A DNA stretch of 35,896 nucleotides from Gammaproteobacteria bacterium. Its GTDB lineage: Bacteria > Pseudomonadota > Gammaproteobacteria > Steroidobacterales > Steroidobacteraceae. The translations under genes were made by a program, and so were the position numbers. The DNA is taken from NCBI GenBank assembly GCA_025355445.1, contig JANXZQ010000518.1, positions 1-35,896 on the forward strand, given 5' to 3'. Positions 22,866-31,062 of the stretch are shown here, in pieces. The notes below the pieces were generated by a model. It saw only the letters and a program-made list of their open reading frames with translations. It was not told where the DNA came from and did not search any database. Numbering within the stretch: the first letter of the stretch is position 1; the number at the start of each line of letters is the position of its first letter.

Positions 22866-24262
22866 ATGATTCACCACAACAACACTTGGCGAGGCCTGTA
22901 CGCCTCAGGCCTTCTGGGCCGATTCGTCGTGCTCTGCGTCGGGATCTGGCTGCACGCGGTCGATACCCTCGTCACCGCCACCATCGCACCGGCTATCGTC
23001 GATGACATCGGCGGCGTCGCCTACATCAACTGGACCGTGATCCTGTACGAGGTGGGCGCCATCCTGGCGGGAGCCGCAGTGCCCATGCTCGCGCAGCGAA
23101 TCGGCATCAAGCGACTGTTGCAGTTAGCCGCTGTCGCCTACGCCACCGGCTGCGTCATCGCGGGATTCGCATCATCCATGAGCTTTTTGCTGCTAGGCCG
23201 CCTTGCACAAGGCATGGGCGGCGGCATGCTGCTCACCCTGTGTTATCTGGCGATTCAAACGTGGTTCGACCCAACCTGGTGGAGCCGCCAGTTCGGCATC
23301 GTCGCAGTGATCTGGGGAATGGGGTCGCTGCTCGGCCCCTTGATCGGCGGCATATTTGCCGCCCTGCACTCCTGGCGCATGACCTTCTTTGCTTTCGCCG
23401 CCCAAGCCGCCGTACTTTGGGCGATGGCACTGCTGTGGTTGCCCGCGCAGACTCCGTCGCAATCCTCTGCCAGATCCTTCTCAGTGCTTCCCCTTCTGGT
23501 CCTCTCGGCCGCGACCATGCTCATTGCAGGAAGCAGCGTGGCGAGTGGCATCAGAATGTCCATCCTCGGATGCGTACTTGGCGCCCTCCTGCTGTACCTC
23601 GCGGCGCGACTGGATCGCCGCGCGAGCTCCCGGCTATTTCCGGCCCGTCTTTTGGATTTCCGCCATCCCGTGGGCGCAGGCCTCTTCATGGTATTCGCCC
23701 TGTCGGTCGCGACCACCGGATTCTGGGCTTACGGTCCATTGATCCTGAAGATTCTGTTCGGCACCCAGCCGATCATTGCCGGATACATTCTGGCCGGCGA
23801 AGCGGTCGCTTGGAGCCTTGCCACTGTCGCGGTCTCGAGGGCGCCGGTATCAGCCGATCGATGGCTGATTCGGTCGGGCGCCACCTTGGTCGCGCTCGGC
23901 GCCGGCGGCTTCGCCCTTGCGGTACCGGCAGGCCTGTTGGCAGGGATAATCTTGTGCGCGCTGTTGCAGGGATTGGGCTTTGGTCTGTGCTGGCCGTCGA
24001 TCGTGCATCGCATGGCGCGCTGCTCGGACGAAGGCGAACGACCGTTGGCGGTGACGTCGCCCGAGACCATGCAGCGAATCGGCTACGCGGTGGGAGCGGC
24101 CGCGGTGGTGCCGCCAACCTGTCCGGACTGGCCGCCGGCGTTTCAATCGCAGCCGCAAAGGCTGCCGCGTTCTGGGTATTTGCCGCCTTCGTGCCCATGG
24201 TCATCCTTGCCCTGATTTGCGCCTGGACTTTCACCCGCGAGGTCCTCGACCCGCCGCTCTAG
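22866..24262 (+). CDS. MFS efflux transporter under SoxR control, frameshifted near the 3' end
   Basis: The protein begins MIHHNNTWRG; TM1 is FVVLCVGIWLHAVDTLVTAT. Further helices follow, with the MFS TM2-3 signature as LAQRIGIKRLLQ and GRLAQGMGGGMLLTL. It resembles the drug:H+ antiporter branch with about twelve to fourteen helices. The frame is intact for about 413 codons and then breaks at 24107-24109; the track ORF therefore ends with an unrelated tail at 24215. One extra G there restores GAAAVGAANLSGLAAG and a hydrophobic last helix to TAG 24262 (465 residues). I start at ATG 22866, because the track TTG 22836 lies upstream of the promoter -10. Direct SoxR control of a drug exporter fits the known role of SoxR outside enteric bacteria, that is, defence against redox-active antibiotics. 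Confidence 0.88.
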
Positions 24263-24721
24263 CTGCCCCATCGATCGCGCCAGCGCGGCGCTCGTGGCTA
24301 CGCGCCATTCCTCGATCATGTGAGCGTATGCCTCGAGCGACAGAAAGTGGCGCACGAAGGCTTCCGCCTCCGTACACAGCGGCGTCAATGTGTACGCCAC
24401 ACTCACCTCCGTACCTCCCGCCGCCGGCTCCGTGCAAGCCACATCGACCAGTCCGATGTTGGAGCCCTGCGCCAACCGGGCATAGCTCACGCGTCCTTCG
24501 AACGGCCGGTAATCAATCACGATCCAGGTGGTCTTTCGACCTTCATGGCTAAAGGTTTCGAATGCGCTGCCGCGCTTCTCGGCGCCGCTCAGCAGCTTAG
24601 GGTCCCAGCCTGGCGCCCATTCGCGCTCGCCGCTAGCCGTAAACAGCGGCGTGACCCTGGCAAGTGCCGCGTCCAAGTGAAAACTGCGAATCTGACTGTT
24701 TGGTTCTGCCGGCACGCTCAC
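24143..24721 (-). CDS. SRPBCC-type (START-like) protein
   Basis: The protein opens IRSFHLDAALARVTPLFTAS and continues with REWAPGWDPKLL, TTWIVIDYRPFEGRVSYARL and TEVSVAYTLTPLCTEAEAFV, which matches the helix-grip fold of polyketide cyclase/dehydrase-like SRPBCC proteins. Such proteins bind hydrophobic ligands; no catalytic role can be given. The start is GTG 24721. The last 30 or so residues (from about GESPGANQG) look artefactual, because they overlap the last helix of the convergent MFS gene by 120 bp. Either the two genes truly overlap or this end is also mis-sequenced. The start lies 16 bp from the near-palindrome at 24738. Confidence 0.8.
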   Translation of the reverse strand: MSVPAEPNSQIRSFHLDAALARVTPLFTASGEREWAPGWDPKLLSGAEKRGSAFETFSHEGRKTTWIVIDYRPFEGRVSYARLAQGSNIGLVDVACTEPAAGGTEVSVAYTLTPLCTEAEAFVRHFLSLEAYAHMIEEWRVATSAALARSMGQLERRVEDLAGESPGANQGKDDHGHEGGKYPERGSLCGCD

Positions 24722-24737
24722 ACCTTAGGATTGTATT

Positions 24738-24761
24738 TGGTACATTGGTACCAACGTACCA
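24738..24761. promoter_or_regulatory. 24-bp near-palindrome, probable operator
   Basis: TGGTACATTGGTACC followed by AACGTACCA forms an inverted repeat of 24 bp with a single mismatched pair (position 7 with 18), centred on TTGGTACCAA. It also contains the direct repeat TTGGTAC twice, nine bases apart. It lies 16 bp upstream of the SRPBCC gene and 85 bp upstream of the gene at 24846, a good place for a repressor of both divergent units. The regulator is unknown and not obvious in the window. Confidence 0.75.
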
Positions 24762-24845
24762 CATGGGCCGGCGAGGCCGCAAACTTGGGTATACCGGCCG
24801 CAAACCTGCGATCATTGCCGTCAGGCCTGTGACCCGAGGATTTCC

Positions 24846-25136
24846 ATGACCGCCAAGAAGCCCGCGCCCAATCCGGCGCCGCGCGAAATCGAGCGCATAC
24901 AGACCGGCGTGCGGCTGGAAAAACGGCTGCTCAAGGTGCTTAAGGGCCTGGCGCAATACCTTGACCTATCCTTGGGCGACCTGCTCGAAGGGATTGCCCT
25001 GCACGCGTTGGAGAACAAGCCCCCGTTCAAACGGCAGACTTTGGACAAGATAGCGCAACTGCGGCGCGTCTACGGTTTCGACCTGGTGGCCGCGGACAGT
25101 CATCGGCTTCGCGAAACGGAGGGCGGTGGCGGATAA
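24846..25136 (+). CDS. Small basic protein with an RHH-like helical core, unknown
   Basis: The 96-residue protein starts after GAGGA and has a Lys/Pro-rich N-terminus, then GVRLEKRLLKVLKGLAQYLDLSLGDLLEGIALHALE, which resembles a strand plus two helices as in ribbon-helix-helix (CopG/Arc-like) proteins. This suggests a small DNA-binding or partner protein, but I cannot name a family. Its end overlaps the start of the MarC gene by 11 bp, so the two are translationally linked. It could regulate its own operon through the near-palindrome upstream; that is inference only. Confidence 0.7.
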   Translation: MTAKKPAPNPAPREIERIQTGVRLEKRLLKVLKGLAQYLDLSLGDLLEGIALHALENKPPFKRQTLDKIAQLRRVYGFDLVAADSHRLRETEGGGG

Positions 25137-25851
25137 TGCCGGCGGCCGATTCGATGGAGTTCATGTGCAATTAGCCACTCTCACGACCTTTCTGCTGGCG
25201 TTCGGAGCCCTGTTCTCCATCGTCAATCCGCTGTCCGGCGCGTTTATTTTCTTCGGCGCCACTCGCGAGCTTGATCCGCGCGTGCGCGCGCAAGTATCGC
25301 GCTGGGTCGCGATCTACTCCTTCTGCATCGTAAGCGTATCCCTGTACGTCGGCGCCTATGTGTTGAGTTTCTTCGGCGTCTCCATCCCGGTGCTGCGGGT
25401 TGCCGGCGGCATCGTCGTCGCCGCTGCCGGCTGGCGCATGCTGAACGAACCGGACGCCACTGAACAGCGCCGCAGCGAGACTCCGAGCCCACGTTCCATC
25501 GACGTGCCGCCAAGCCGCCTGGCCTTCTATCCCCTCACCATGCCCCTGACTACCGGTCCCGGCACCATCTCAGTGGCGATTTCCCTGGGAGCCAATCGAC
25601 CCCGCGGCTTTCATGCCTCCTCGCTCGAGTTCTTCGTCGAAACGCTGGCCGCGGTGGCGCTGCTTTCAATTCTGGTGTACCTCTTCTACCGAAACTCGGC
25701 TCGCCTCGCCGGATTGATGGGCGTAACGGGAACTACTATCGTGGTGCGGCTGTCAGCTTTCCTGTTGTTCTGCATCGGCATCCAAGTGTTGTGGAATGGC
25801 GCGGCAGAACTCTTAGGCTCACTGCCGTTAAGCCCGGCCGGCGAGAGTTGA
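25126..25851 (+). CDS. MarC family inner membrane protein
   Basis: Six hydrophobic segments are seen over 241 residues. The opening LTTFLLAFGALFSIVNPLSGAF contains the NP motif of MarC/UPF0056 proteins, and the middle FYPLTMPLTTGPGTIS is the second, inverted-repeat-type signature (PLTTGPG). The family was linked to multiple antibiotic resistance, but its transport role is disputed. A hydrophilic loop (PDATEQRRSETPSPRS) splits the two halves. It overlaps the preceding small gene by 11 bp. The true start may be a little downstream of the track start (MADNAGG), for example at GTG of VHVQLATL. Confidence 0.92.
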   Translation: MADNAGGRFDGVHVQLATLTTFLLAFGALFSIVNPLSGAFIFFGATRELDPRVRAQVSRWVAIYSFCIVSVSLYVGAYVLSFFGVSIPVLRVAGGIVVAAAGWRMLNEPDATEQRRSETPSPRSIDVPPSRLAFYPLTMPLTTGPGTISVAISLGANRPRGFHASSLEFFVETLAAVALLSILVYLFYRNSARLAGLMGVTGTTIVVRLSAFLLFCIGIQVLWNGAAELLGSLPLSPAGES

Positions 25852-25877
25852 AGAAAATAACCAAAGGTAAAATTATT

Positions 25878-28064
25878 ATGAAGATTGGATTCGACCGCCG
25901 TCAGTTCCTGATCGGCAGCACCGGCGCGTTGTCCATAACGCTGCTGCCCAAGGCCGCGTTGGCTGCCCCCGTACCCGCCGCCAACTCGGCCCCTCGCGCC
26001 GCCGCGACGCCTCCCGTGGCGCGCGTCGAGGTGGTCCGCGACACCTACTTTGGTGAGACCCTGAGCGACCCCTACCGCTGGATGGAGAACGACAAGGACC
26101 CCGACTGGCTGCCGTTCCTGAAGGGACAGAACGACCACACGCGGGCCGTGCTCGACAAGTTGCCGACGCGCGCATTCCTGCTCACTCGCATTCAACAGCT
26201 GTCCGGCGACACGGTGGCAACCAGCCGGGTGCAACGTGCGGGCGGACTGATTTTCTATACGCAGCGTCCGAAAGGCGCGGACAATTTCAAGCTCTTCGTA
26301 CGCCAAGGCGCACACGGCACCGACCGCGTGTTGGTCGATCCCACGCTGTCCAGCGGCGCCACGGGCCACGTGTCGCTCGACTGGTGGCGCGCATCACCTG
26401 ATGGCCGGCATGTGGTTTATGGCCTGTCGAAGAACGGCAGCGAAGATTCCATGCTGCACATTCTCACCGTCGCCGACGGCGGCCAGCTCACCGAACAAAT
26501 ACCCAACACGCAAGATGCGAATCCGCAATGGCTGGATGACAGCAGCGGCTTCTTCTACAACCAGCTCACCGGAGCGGTGGATACCCCGGAACGATTTCTC
26601 GACAGCCAGGCGCGCTTCCACCGCTTGGGAACGGACCCGAGCACTGATCCCGTGCTCATGAAGCGCGGACTCGTCGCCGCGATCGATTATGAGAAGATTC
26701 AAGCCCCCAACATCGTCACCTTTCGCGGCGCCCGTCACGCCATCCTGTTGCTCAGTGATGTGCGTCCGGAAGCCCGCGCCTATATCGCGCCGCTCACCGA
26801 CGTCATTGCAGGGCACGCGAAATGGGTTCCCATCGCCGCCTTCGACGACGAGGTCACCGACTTCGATCTCAACGGCGAGGATCTATACCTCTTGGTCAAC
26901 AAGGGCACACCCCGCGGACGTCTGGTCAAGACCTCGTCCACCGTCCCCAATATCGCAACCGCCGTCGAAGTCGTACCGCAGGGACCCTTCGTCATCGAGG
27001 GCACGGCGCGGGCGCGCGACGGCCTGTACTTGCAAATCATGGACGGCGGCATCAGCCGCCTGCACCGGCTCGGAGCAGACGGCAAAGTCACCGACATCGC
27101 GCTACCCTTCGAAGGCACGATCGGGGCAGTCTTTACGGTGGCCAACGAGGACGGCGTCCTGCTGGGCCTGACCGGCTGGCTGACACCCGCTGGCATCTAC
27201 TCGGTCGATCCCGCGGGACGAGTGCAAGACACCGGCATCACGCCGAAGCCGGCCATCGATGTGAGCGCCTACGAAGCCAAGCGCTTTTTCGCCACCGCCA
27301 AGGATGGGACGAAAATTCCCTACTCACTGATCTACCGCAAAGGTCTCAAACTCGACGGCAGCGCACCCACCTGGATTTCCGCGTACGGCTCCTACGGAAT
27401 CGCCGCCTATACGCCCGCCTTCGCCGGCCGATCGTTGGCCTTTGTCGATGCCGGCGGCATCGTCGGCTACGCCAATGTGCGCGGCGGTGGCGAATACGGC
27501 CGCGAATGGCATAAGGCGGGACAGCTCACCAATAAGCCCAATACCTGGCGCGACCTGATCGCCGTGTGCGAGGAGCTATGCGCCAAGAAGTACACTTCGC
27601 CGCAGCATCTGGCGATCGGCGGGCGTTCGGCGGGCGGCATCACCGTCGGCCGCGCGCTGACGGAACGGCCTGATCTTTTCGCCGCCGTCACCGACGGCGT
27701 GGGCTGGTCCAATCCCCTGCGCTACATGGTCGAGCAAAACGGCTATGGCGAAGAGCCCGAGTGGGGCGCCATCAACGACCCCGCGGGCTATCGCGCACTG
27801 AAGAGCATCGACAGCTATCAAGCCGTGAAAGACCATGTAGCCTACCCCGCGGTGCTGCTCACTACCGGTGTCACCGATCCACGCGTTGCCCCCTTCCACG
27901 TGGCGAAAATGGCCGCGCGTCTGCAGGCCGCCACCAGCTCGGGCAAACCCATCCTGCTGCGCGTCGACTACGACGCCGGGCACGGCATTGGCTCGACCCG
28001 ATCACAGCAGGACCGGGAGGCCGCCGACACCTACGCGTTTCTGCTGTGGCAGCTGCGCGGCTAG
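25878..28064 (+). CDS. Tat-exported S9 prolyl oligopeptidase
   Basis: The start ATG 25878 follows AAAGGT and encodes a twin-arginine leader (FDRRQFLIGSTGALSITLLP) with Ala-rich cleavage region. An N-terminal beta-propeller follows (DPYRWMENDKDPDWLPFL is the family's entry segment). The C-terminal alpha/beta-hydrolase has nucleophile Ser584 in GGRSAGG, Asp667 in TGVTDPRVAP and His702 in DYDAGHGIG. The usual GGSNGG becomes GGRSAGG, which is allowed in the S9A group. Prolyl oligopeptidases cut short proline-containing peptides. Tat export indicates a folded enzyme in the periplasm. The track start 25791 lies inside the marC gene and is not used. The stop shares CTAG with the convergent amidohydrolase. 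Confidence 0.95.
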   Translation: MKIGFDRRQFLIGSTGALSITLLPKAALAAPVPAANSAPRAAATPPVARVEVVRDTYFGETLSDPYRWMENDKDPDWLPFLKGQNDHTRAVLDKLPTRAFLLTRIQQLSGDTVATSRVQRAGGLIFYTQRPKGADNFKLFVRQGAHGTDRVLVDPTLSSGATGHVSLDWWRASPDGRHVVYGLSKNGSEDSMLHILTVADGGQLTEQIPNTQDANPQWLDDSSGFFYNQLTGAVDTPERFLDSQARFHRLGTDPSTDPVLMKRGLVAAIDYEKIQAPNIVTFRGARHAILLLSDVRPEARAYIAPLTDVIAGHAKWVPIAAFDDEVTDFDLNGEDLYLLVNKGTPRGRLVKTSSTVPNIATAVEVVPQGPFVIEGTARARDGLYLQIMDGGISRLHRLGADGKVTDIALPFEGTIGAVFTVANEDGVLLGLTGWLTPAGIYSVDPAGRVQDTGITPKPAIDVSAYEAKRFFATAKDGTKIPYSLIYRKGLKLDGSAPTWISAYGSYGIAAYTPAFAGRSLAFVDAGGIVGYANVRGGGEYGREWHKAGQLTNKPNTWRDLIAVCEELCAKKYTSPQHLAIGGRSAGGITVGRALTERPDLFAAVTDGVGWSNPLRYMVEQNGYGEEPEWGAINDPAGYRALKSIDSYQAVKDHVAYPAVLLTTGVTDPRVAPFHVAKMAARLQAATSSGKPILLRVDYDAGHGIGSTRSQQDREAADTYAFLLWQLRG

Positions 28065-29404
28065 CGGGCGCCCGGGCTAGTGCGCCCCACGTAAATCACG
28101 CCTTCTTTCATGACCAGCACCGGATGCTCGGTTGCATGCATGTCACTTAAGGGGTTGCCGGCGACCGCCACGATGTCCGCAAACTTTCCGACGGTCAGCG
28201 TCCCTGTCTGATCGGCGATCCCCAATAAATCGGCGCCGTTCGCGGTGCCCGCGATCAGCACCTGCGGCGGCGCCAAACCGTTCTTCACCATCAACGAGAA
28301 CTCGCGCGCGTTCAAGCCATGCGGCTCAACCCCGGCGTCCGTGCCCATGGCCATAGGGACGCCGATTTTCACCGCGTGCTGAAACATCTGCTGGCTTTGC
28401 GCCGCCGCGGCTCGCGCCTTGACCGCAATCGCCGGCGGGAAGGTGTCGAGATTCTCACCCACCCACGCGCCCGCGAACAGCGTGGCCACCAAGTACACAT
28501 GCTTTTTCTTCATTTCCAGCAGCGTGTCATCCTGCAGGAAACTGCCGTGCTCTATTGAATCGACTCCGGCAGCAATGGCCATCTTTGCAGCACGATCCCC
28601 ATGACAATGCGCGGCAGCCTTGCGGCTCCAGGCATGCGCCTCCGATACAATGGCGTTCATTTCTTCCTGCGTCAGCTGCACATTGTCCACGGGATCCGAC
28701 AGCGACAGCACTCCGCCCGAAGGCATGAACTTGATGACGTCGGCGCCAAACTTGATTTGCAAGCGCACCGCGGCACGGCACTCGTCCGGGCCGTTGCACA
28801 CGCCCTGCTGGATTCCCGCGAGCGCAATGCGCTGCGGCGGGTAGGGGTCTTGATCGGCGTGACCGCCGCTCGATCCTACCGCATAGTTGGACACCAGCAT
28901 GCGCGGGCCCGGCACCTGCCCCGCCTTGATGGCATTGCGCATGCCGAGCGCAACGTAATCGCTCGAGCCTAAGTCGCGCACCGTGGTAATGCCCGCCTCC
29001 AGAGTGGCCTTGGCATAGTGCGCGCCGTACAGCGCCTGCTCGGCGGGGAACCGCATGATGCCGTCGAACCAATCGTGGTACCAATTCGGGCTCGACTCCT
29101 GCGACAAGTGCACATGCGCATCGATGAATCCCGGCAGCAGCGTCGCGTCGCCGAGATCGATGACCCGCGCGTTGTCGGGAATCTTGGCATCGCTGCCCAC
29201 GGCAAGGATCTTGCTGCCCGACACCACCACCACGCCATGCTCCACCAGCTTGCCCGACACCGAATCGAACAGATGCGCGGCCTTGAGCGCGATGGGACGA
29301 GTTGCTTCGGTGGCGGCATCCGCAAGAATCGGCTGCACCAAACATTGCGCGGCAATCGCCGCCGCTCCCAGTACCCAGGAACTGATCTTCGTATTCCGCG
29401 TCAT
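28061..29404 (-). CDS. Exported amidohydrolase family protein (imidazolonepropionase/prolidase-like)
   Basis: A signal peptide (about residues 1-31, ending ILADAAT) is followed by the amidohydrolase TIM barrel. The metal motif is FIDAHVHL (His97, His99). The lysine that is usually carboxylated lies in DVIKFMPSGGV. Further ligands are in AAHCHGDRAAKM and DSIEHGSFL, and the catalytic Asp is in MGTDAGVEPHG. Similar exported enzymes hydrolyse Xaa-Arg or Xaa-Pro dipeptides or N-acyl amino acids; the substrate is not decidable here. It lies downstream of another amidohydrolase (29561-30925) on the same strand, probably a paralogue, with about 150 bp between. Confidence 0.94.
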   Translation of the reverse strand: MTRNTKISSWVLGAAAIAAQCLVQPILADAATEATRPIALKAAHLFDSVSGKLVEHGVVVVSGSKILAVGSDAKIPDNARVIDLGDATLLPGFIDAHVHLSQESSPNWYHDWFDGIMRFPAEQALYGAHYAKATLEAGITTVRDLGSSDYVALGMRNAIKAGQVPGPRMLVSNYAVGSSGGHADQDPYPPQRIALAGIQQGVCNGPDECRAAVRLQIKFGADVIKFMPSGGVLSLSDPVDNVQLTQEEMNAIVSEAHAWSRKAAAHCHGDRAAKMAIAAGVDSIEHGSFLQDDTLLEMKKKHVYLVATLFAGAWVGENLDTFPPAIAVKARAAAAQSQQMFQHAVKIGVPMAMGTDAGVEPHGLNAREFSLMVKNGLAPPQVLIAGTANGADLLGIADQTGTLTVGKFADIVAVAGNPLSDMHATEHPVLVMKEGVIYVGRTSPGAR

Positions 29405-29443
29405 CTTCTCATCCCCTGATCCGGTTAGGACACGCAGAATAAC

Positions 29444-29560
29444 CTACAATTCCGTCCACAGCCGCGGCAAATTATGGTAACGCACCAGGAATTCCGGGTC
29501 CGCCTTCGATTCCGTCAGCCGCTGAATGGTGCTGCCAAAATCGCTGTCGATGACGAGGAC
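29444..29560 (-). pseudogene. Possible 3' gene remnant after the amidohydrolase
   Basis: Directly after the stop of the amidohydrolase and in the same frame, 38 codons stay open and read VLVIDSDFGSTIQRLTESKA, then DPEFLVRYHNLPRLWTEL, before TAG 29444. The charged and aromatic pattern looks like a real protein C-terminus, but the amidohydrolase ends naturally at ELERAR just as its paralogue ends at SPGAR. A fragment left by deletion is more likely than a read-through extension. I do not recognise the family. Confidence 0.3.
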
Positions 29561-30925
29561 CTAGCGGGCCCTTTCCAACTCAGCCCGGTAGACGTAGCCC
29601 CCCTTCATCACGAATCCCACTTGCTCGGTAACCTTGATGTCGGAGAGTGGGTTGCCCGGCACGGCCACAAGGTCCGCGAGCTTCCCCGCCTCCACGGTTC
29701 CGATGCGGTTCTGCCAATGAATGATTTCCGAATTGATGCGCGTCGCCGATACCAGGGAAGCCATGGGCTTCTCGCCCAACGCCACGCGCGTACGGAACTC
29801 GCGCGCATTCAGCCCATGGGGAATGACCGGCGCGTCCGTCGCCAATCCAATCGGCAGGCCGGCGGCCAACGCCCGGCGAAACGCAGTTTCGGCCATGGTG
29901 CGCAACTGCCGCATCCGCTCCATCTCTGCCGGCGGAATCACGGTCGTCCGGTTCTCATCCAGATTCGCGGCCAACAGCGCCAGCGTTGGTACATAGTAGG
30001 TATTGGGGTGCGATTTCAACAACGCGATCGCTTCGTCGTCGAGACCCGAGCCATGATCTATGGTGTGCACGCCGGCCCGGATCGCCGCCTTGATGCCCTC
30101 GGCGCCGTGCGCATGCGCCGCCACATCGCGGCCCCAACGAGTTGCTTCAACGACCGCCGCACGAATTTCCTCGTCCGAATACTGCTGCGCGCCCGGCGGG
30201 ATGCCCTTGGAGAGCACCGCCCCCGTCGCCAAAATCTTGATGAAGTCCGCCCCGTTCTTGAAATTCGTACGTACGGCTTTGGTGATTTCCTCCGGCCCGT
30301 CGGCGAGGTTTTGCACCAGAGGGACATGCACGTAAGGCGAGAACTGCAGCGCGTCTCCGGCGCCGCCGGTTGATGACACGTAAGCGCCGGCCACCAGCAT
30401 GCGCGGCCCCGGCACGGCTCCCGCGTCGATGGCATTGCGTAGCGCCACATCGGTGTACGGCCAGTCGGGACCCATGTCGCGCACCGTCGTAAATCCGGCC
30501 ATCAGAGTCACCAGCGCCCAATGTGCTCCCCACAATGCATCTTCGGCCGGCGTCGTTTTGACCAGCGCATCTTCCCAATGAACATCGCTGCGCCTCGTGA
30601 GATGGGTGTGCAGATCGATGAAGCCGGGGAGCAGGGTCGAGTCCCCGAGATTGATTTGCCGTGCGCCCGCAGGCACCGGCAAAGACGTACCCACCGCCAC
30701 GATTCTATCACCGTCGACTTGAACCATGGCCGGCGCCAACGGCTCCCCGCCCCGGCCGTCGATGAGCCGCGCCGCGCGAATGATGATGACGCCAGCCTTT
30801 TCACCGGCCCCGACAGGCCGGGCCTCGACAGGCCGGACCTCGACAGGCTGGGTCGTGGCGCCGATCACTGCCGAGTCGAGAGCCAAAAGGATTATCAACA
30901 CCCGAAGCACGGTCAATGAATGCAT
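29561..30925 (-). CDS. Exported amidohydrolase family protein
   Basis: The start ATG 30925 (MHSLTVLRVLIILLALDSAV) has GAGGA six bases upstream and opens a signal peptide; the track start 30982 gives a poor N-terminus. The barrel contains FIDLHTHLTRRS (two His), DFIKILATGAVLSKG (Lys), AAHAHGAEGIKAA and HTIDHGSGLD (His), and LATDAPVIPHGLNAREF (Asp). The order and spacing match the neighbouring amidohydrolase closely, and the shared PHGLNAREF segment shows the two are paralogues. A short imperfect repeat is visible in the mature N-terminal region (PVEVRPVEARPVGAG). Confidence 0.94.
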   Translation of the reverse strand: MHSLTVLRVLIILLALDSAVIGATTQPVEVRPVEARPVGAGEKAGVIIIRAARLIDGRGGEPLAPAMVQVDGDRIVAVGTSLPVPAGARQINLGDSTLLPGFIDLHTHLTRRSDVHWEDALVKTTPAEDALWGAHWALVTLMAGFTTVRDMGPDWPYTDVALRNAIDAGAVPGPRMLVAGAYVSSTGGAGDALQFSPYVHVPLVQNLADGPEEITKAVRTNFKNGADFIKILATGAVLSKGIPPGAQQYSDEEIRAAVVEATRWGRDVAAHAHGAEGIKAAIRAGVHTIDHGSGLDDEAIALLKSHPNTYYVPTLALLAANLDENRTTVIPPAEMERMRQLRTMAETAFRRALAAGLPIGLATDAPVIPHGLNAREFRTRVALGEKPMASLVSATRINSEIIHWQNRIGTVEAGKLADLVAVPGNPLSDIKVTEQVGFVMKGGYVYRAELERAR

Positions 30926-31062
30926 GGCTGTCCTCATATCGTTGGGCGATTCGCCGTCGCCGAGTGGTTCGCGAATGCGCAAGCTTACTCTGGCATTTTG
31001 CAGTAAACCGAGGCAACTGGAGTAAACTCAGGCACGAGGCGACCATCACACGAGGACCGGCT

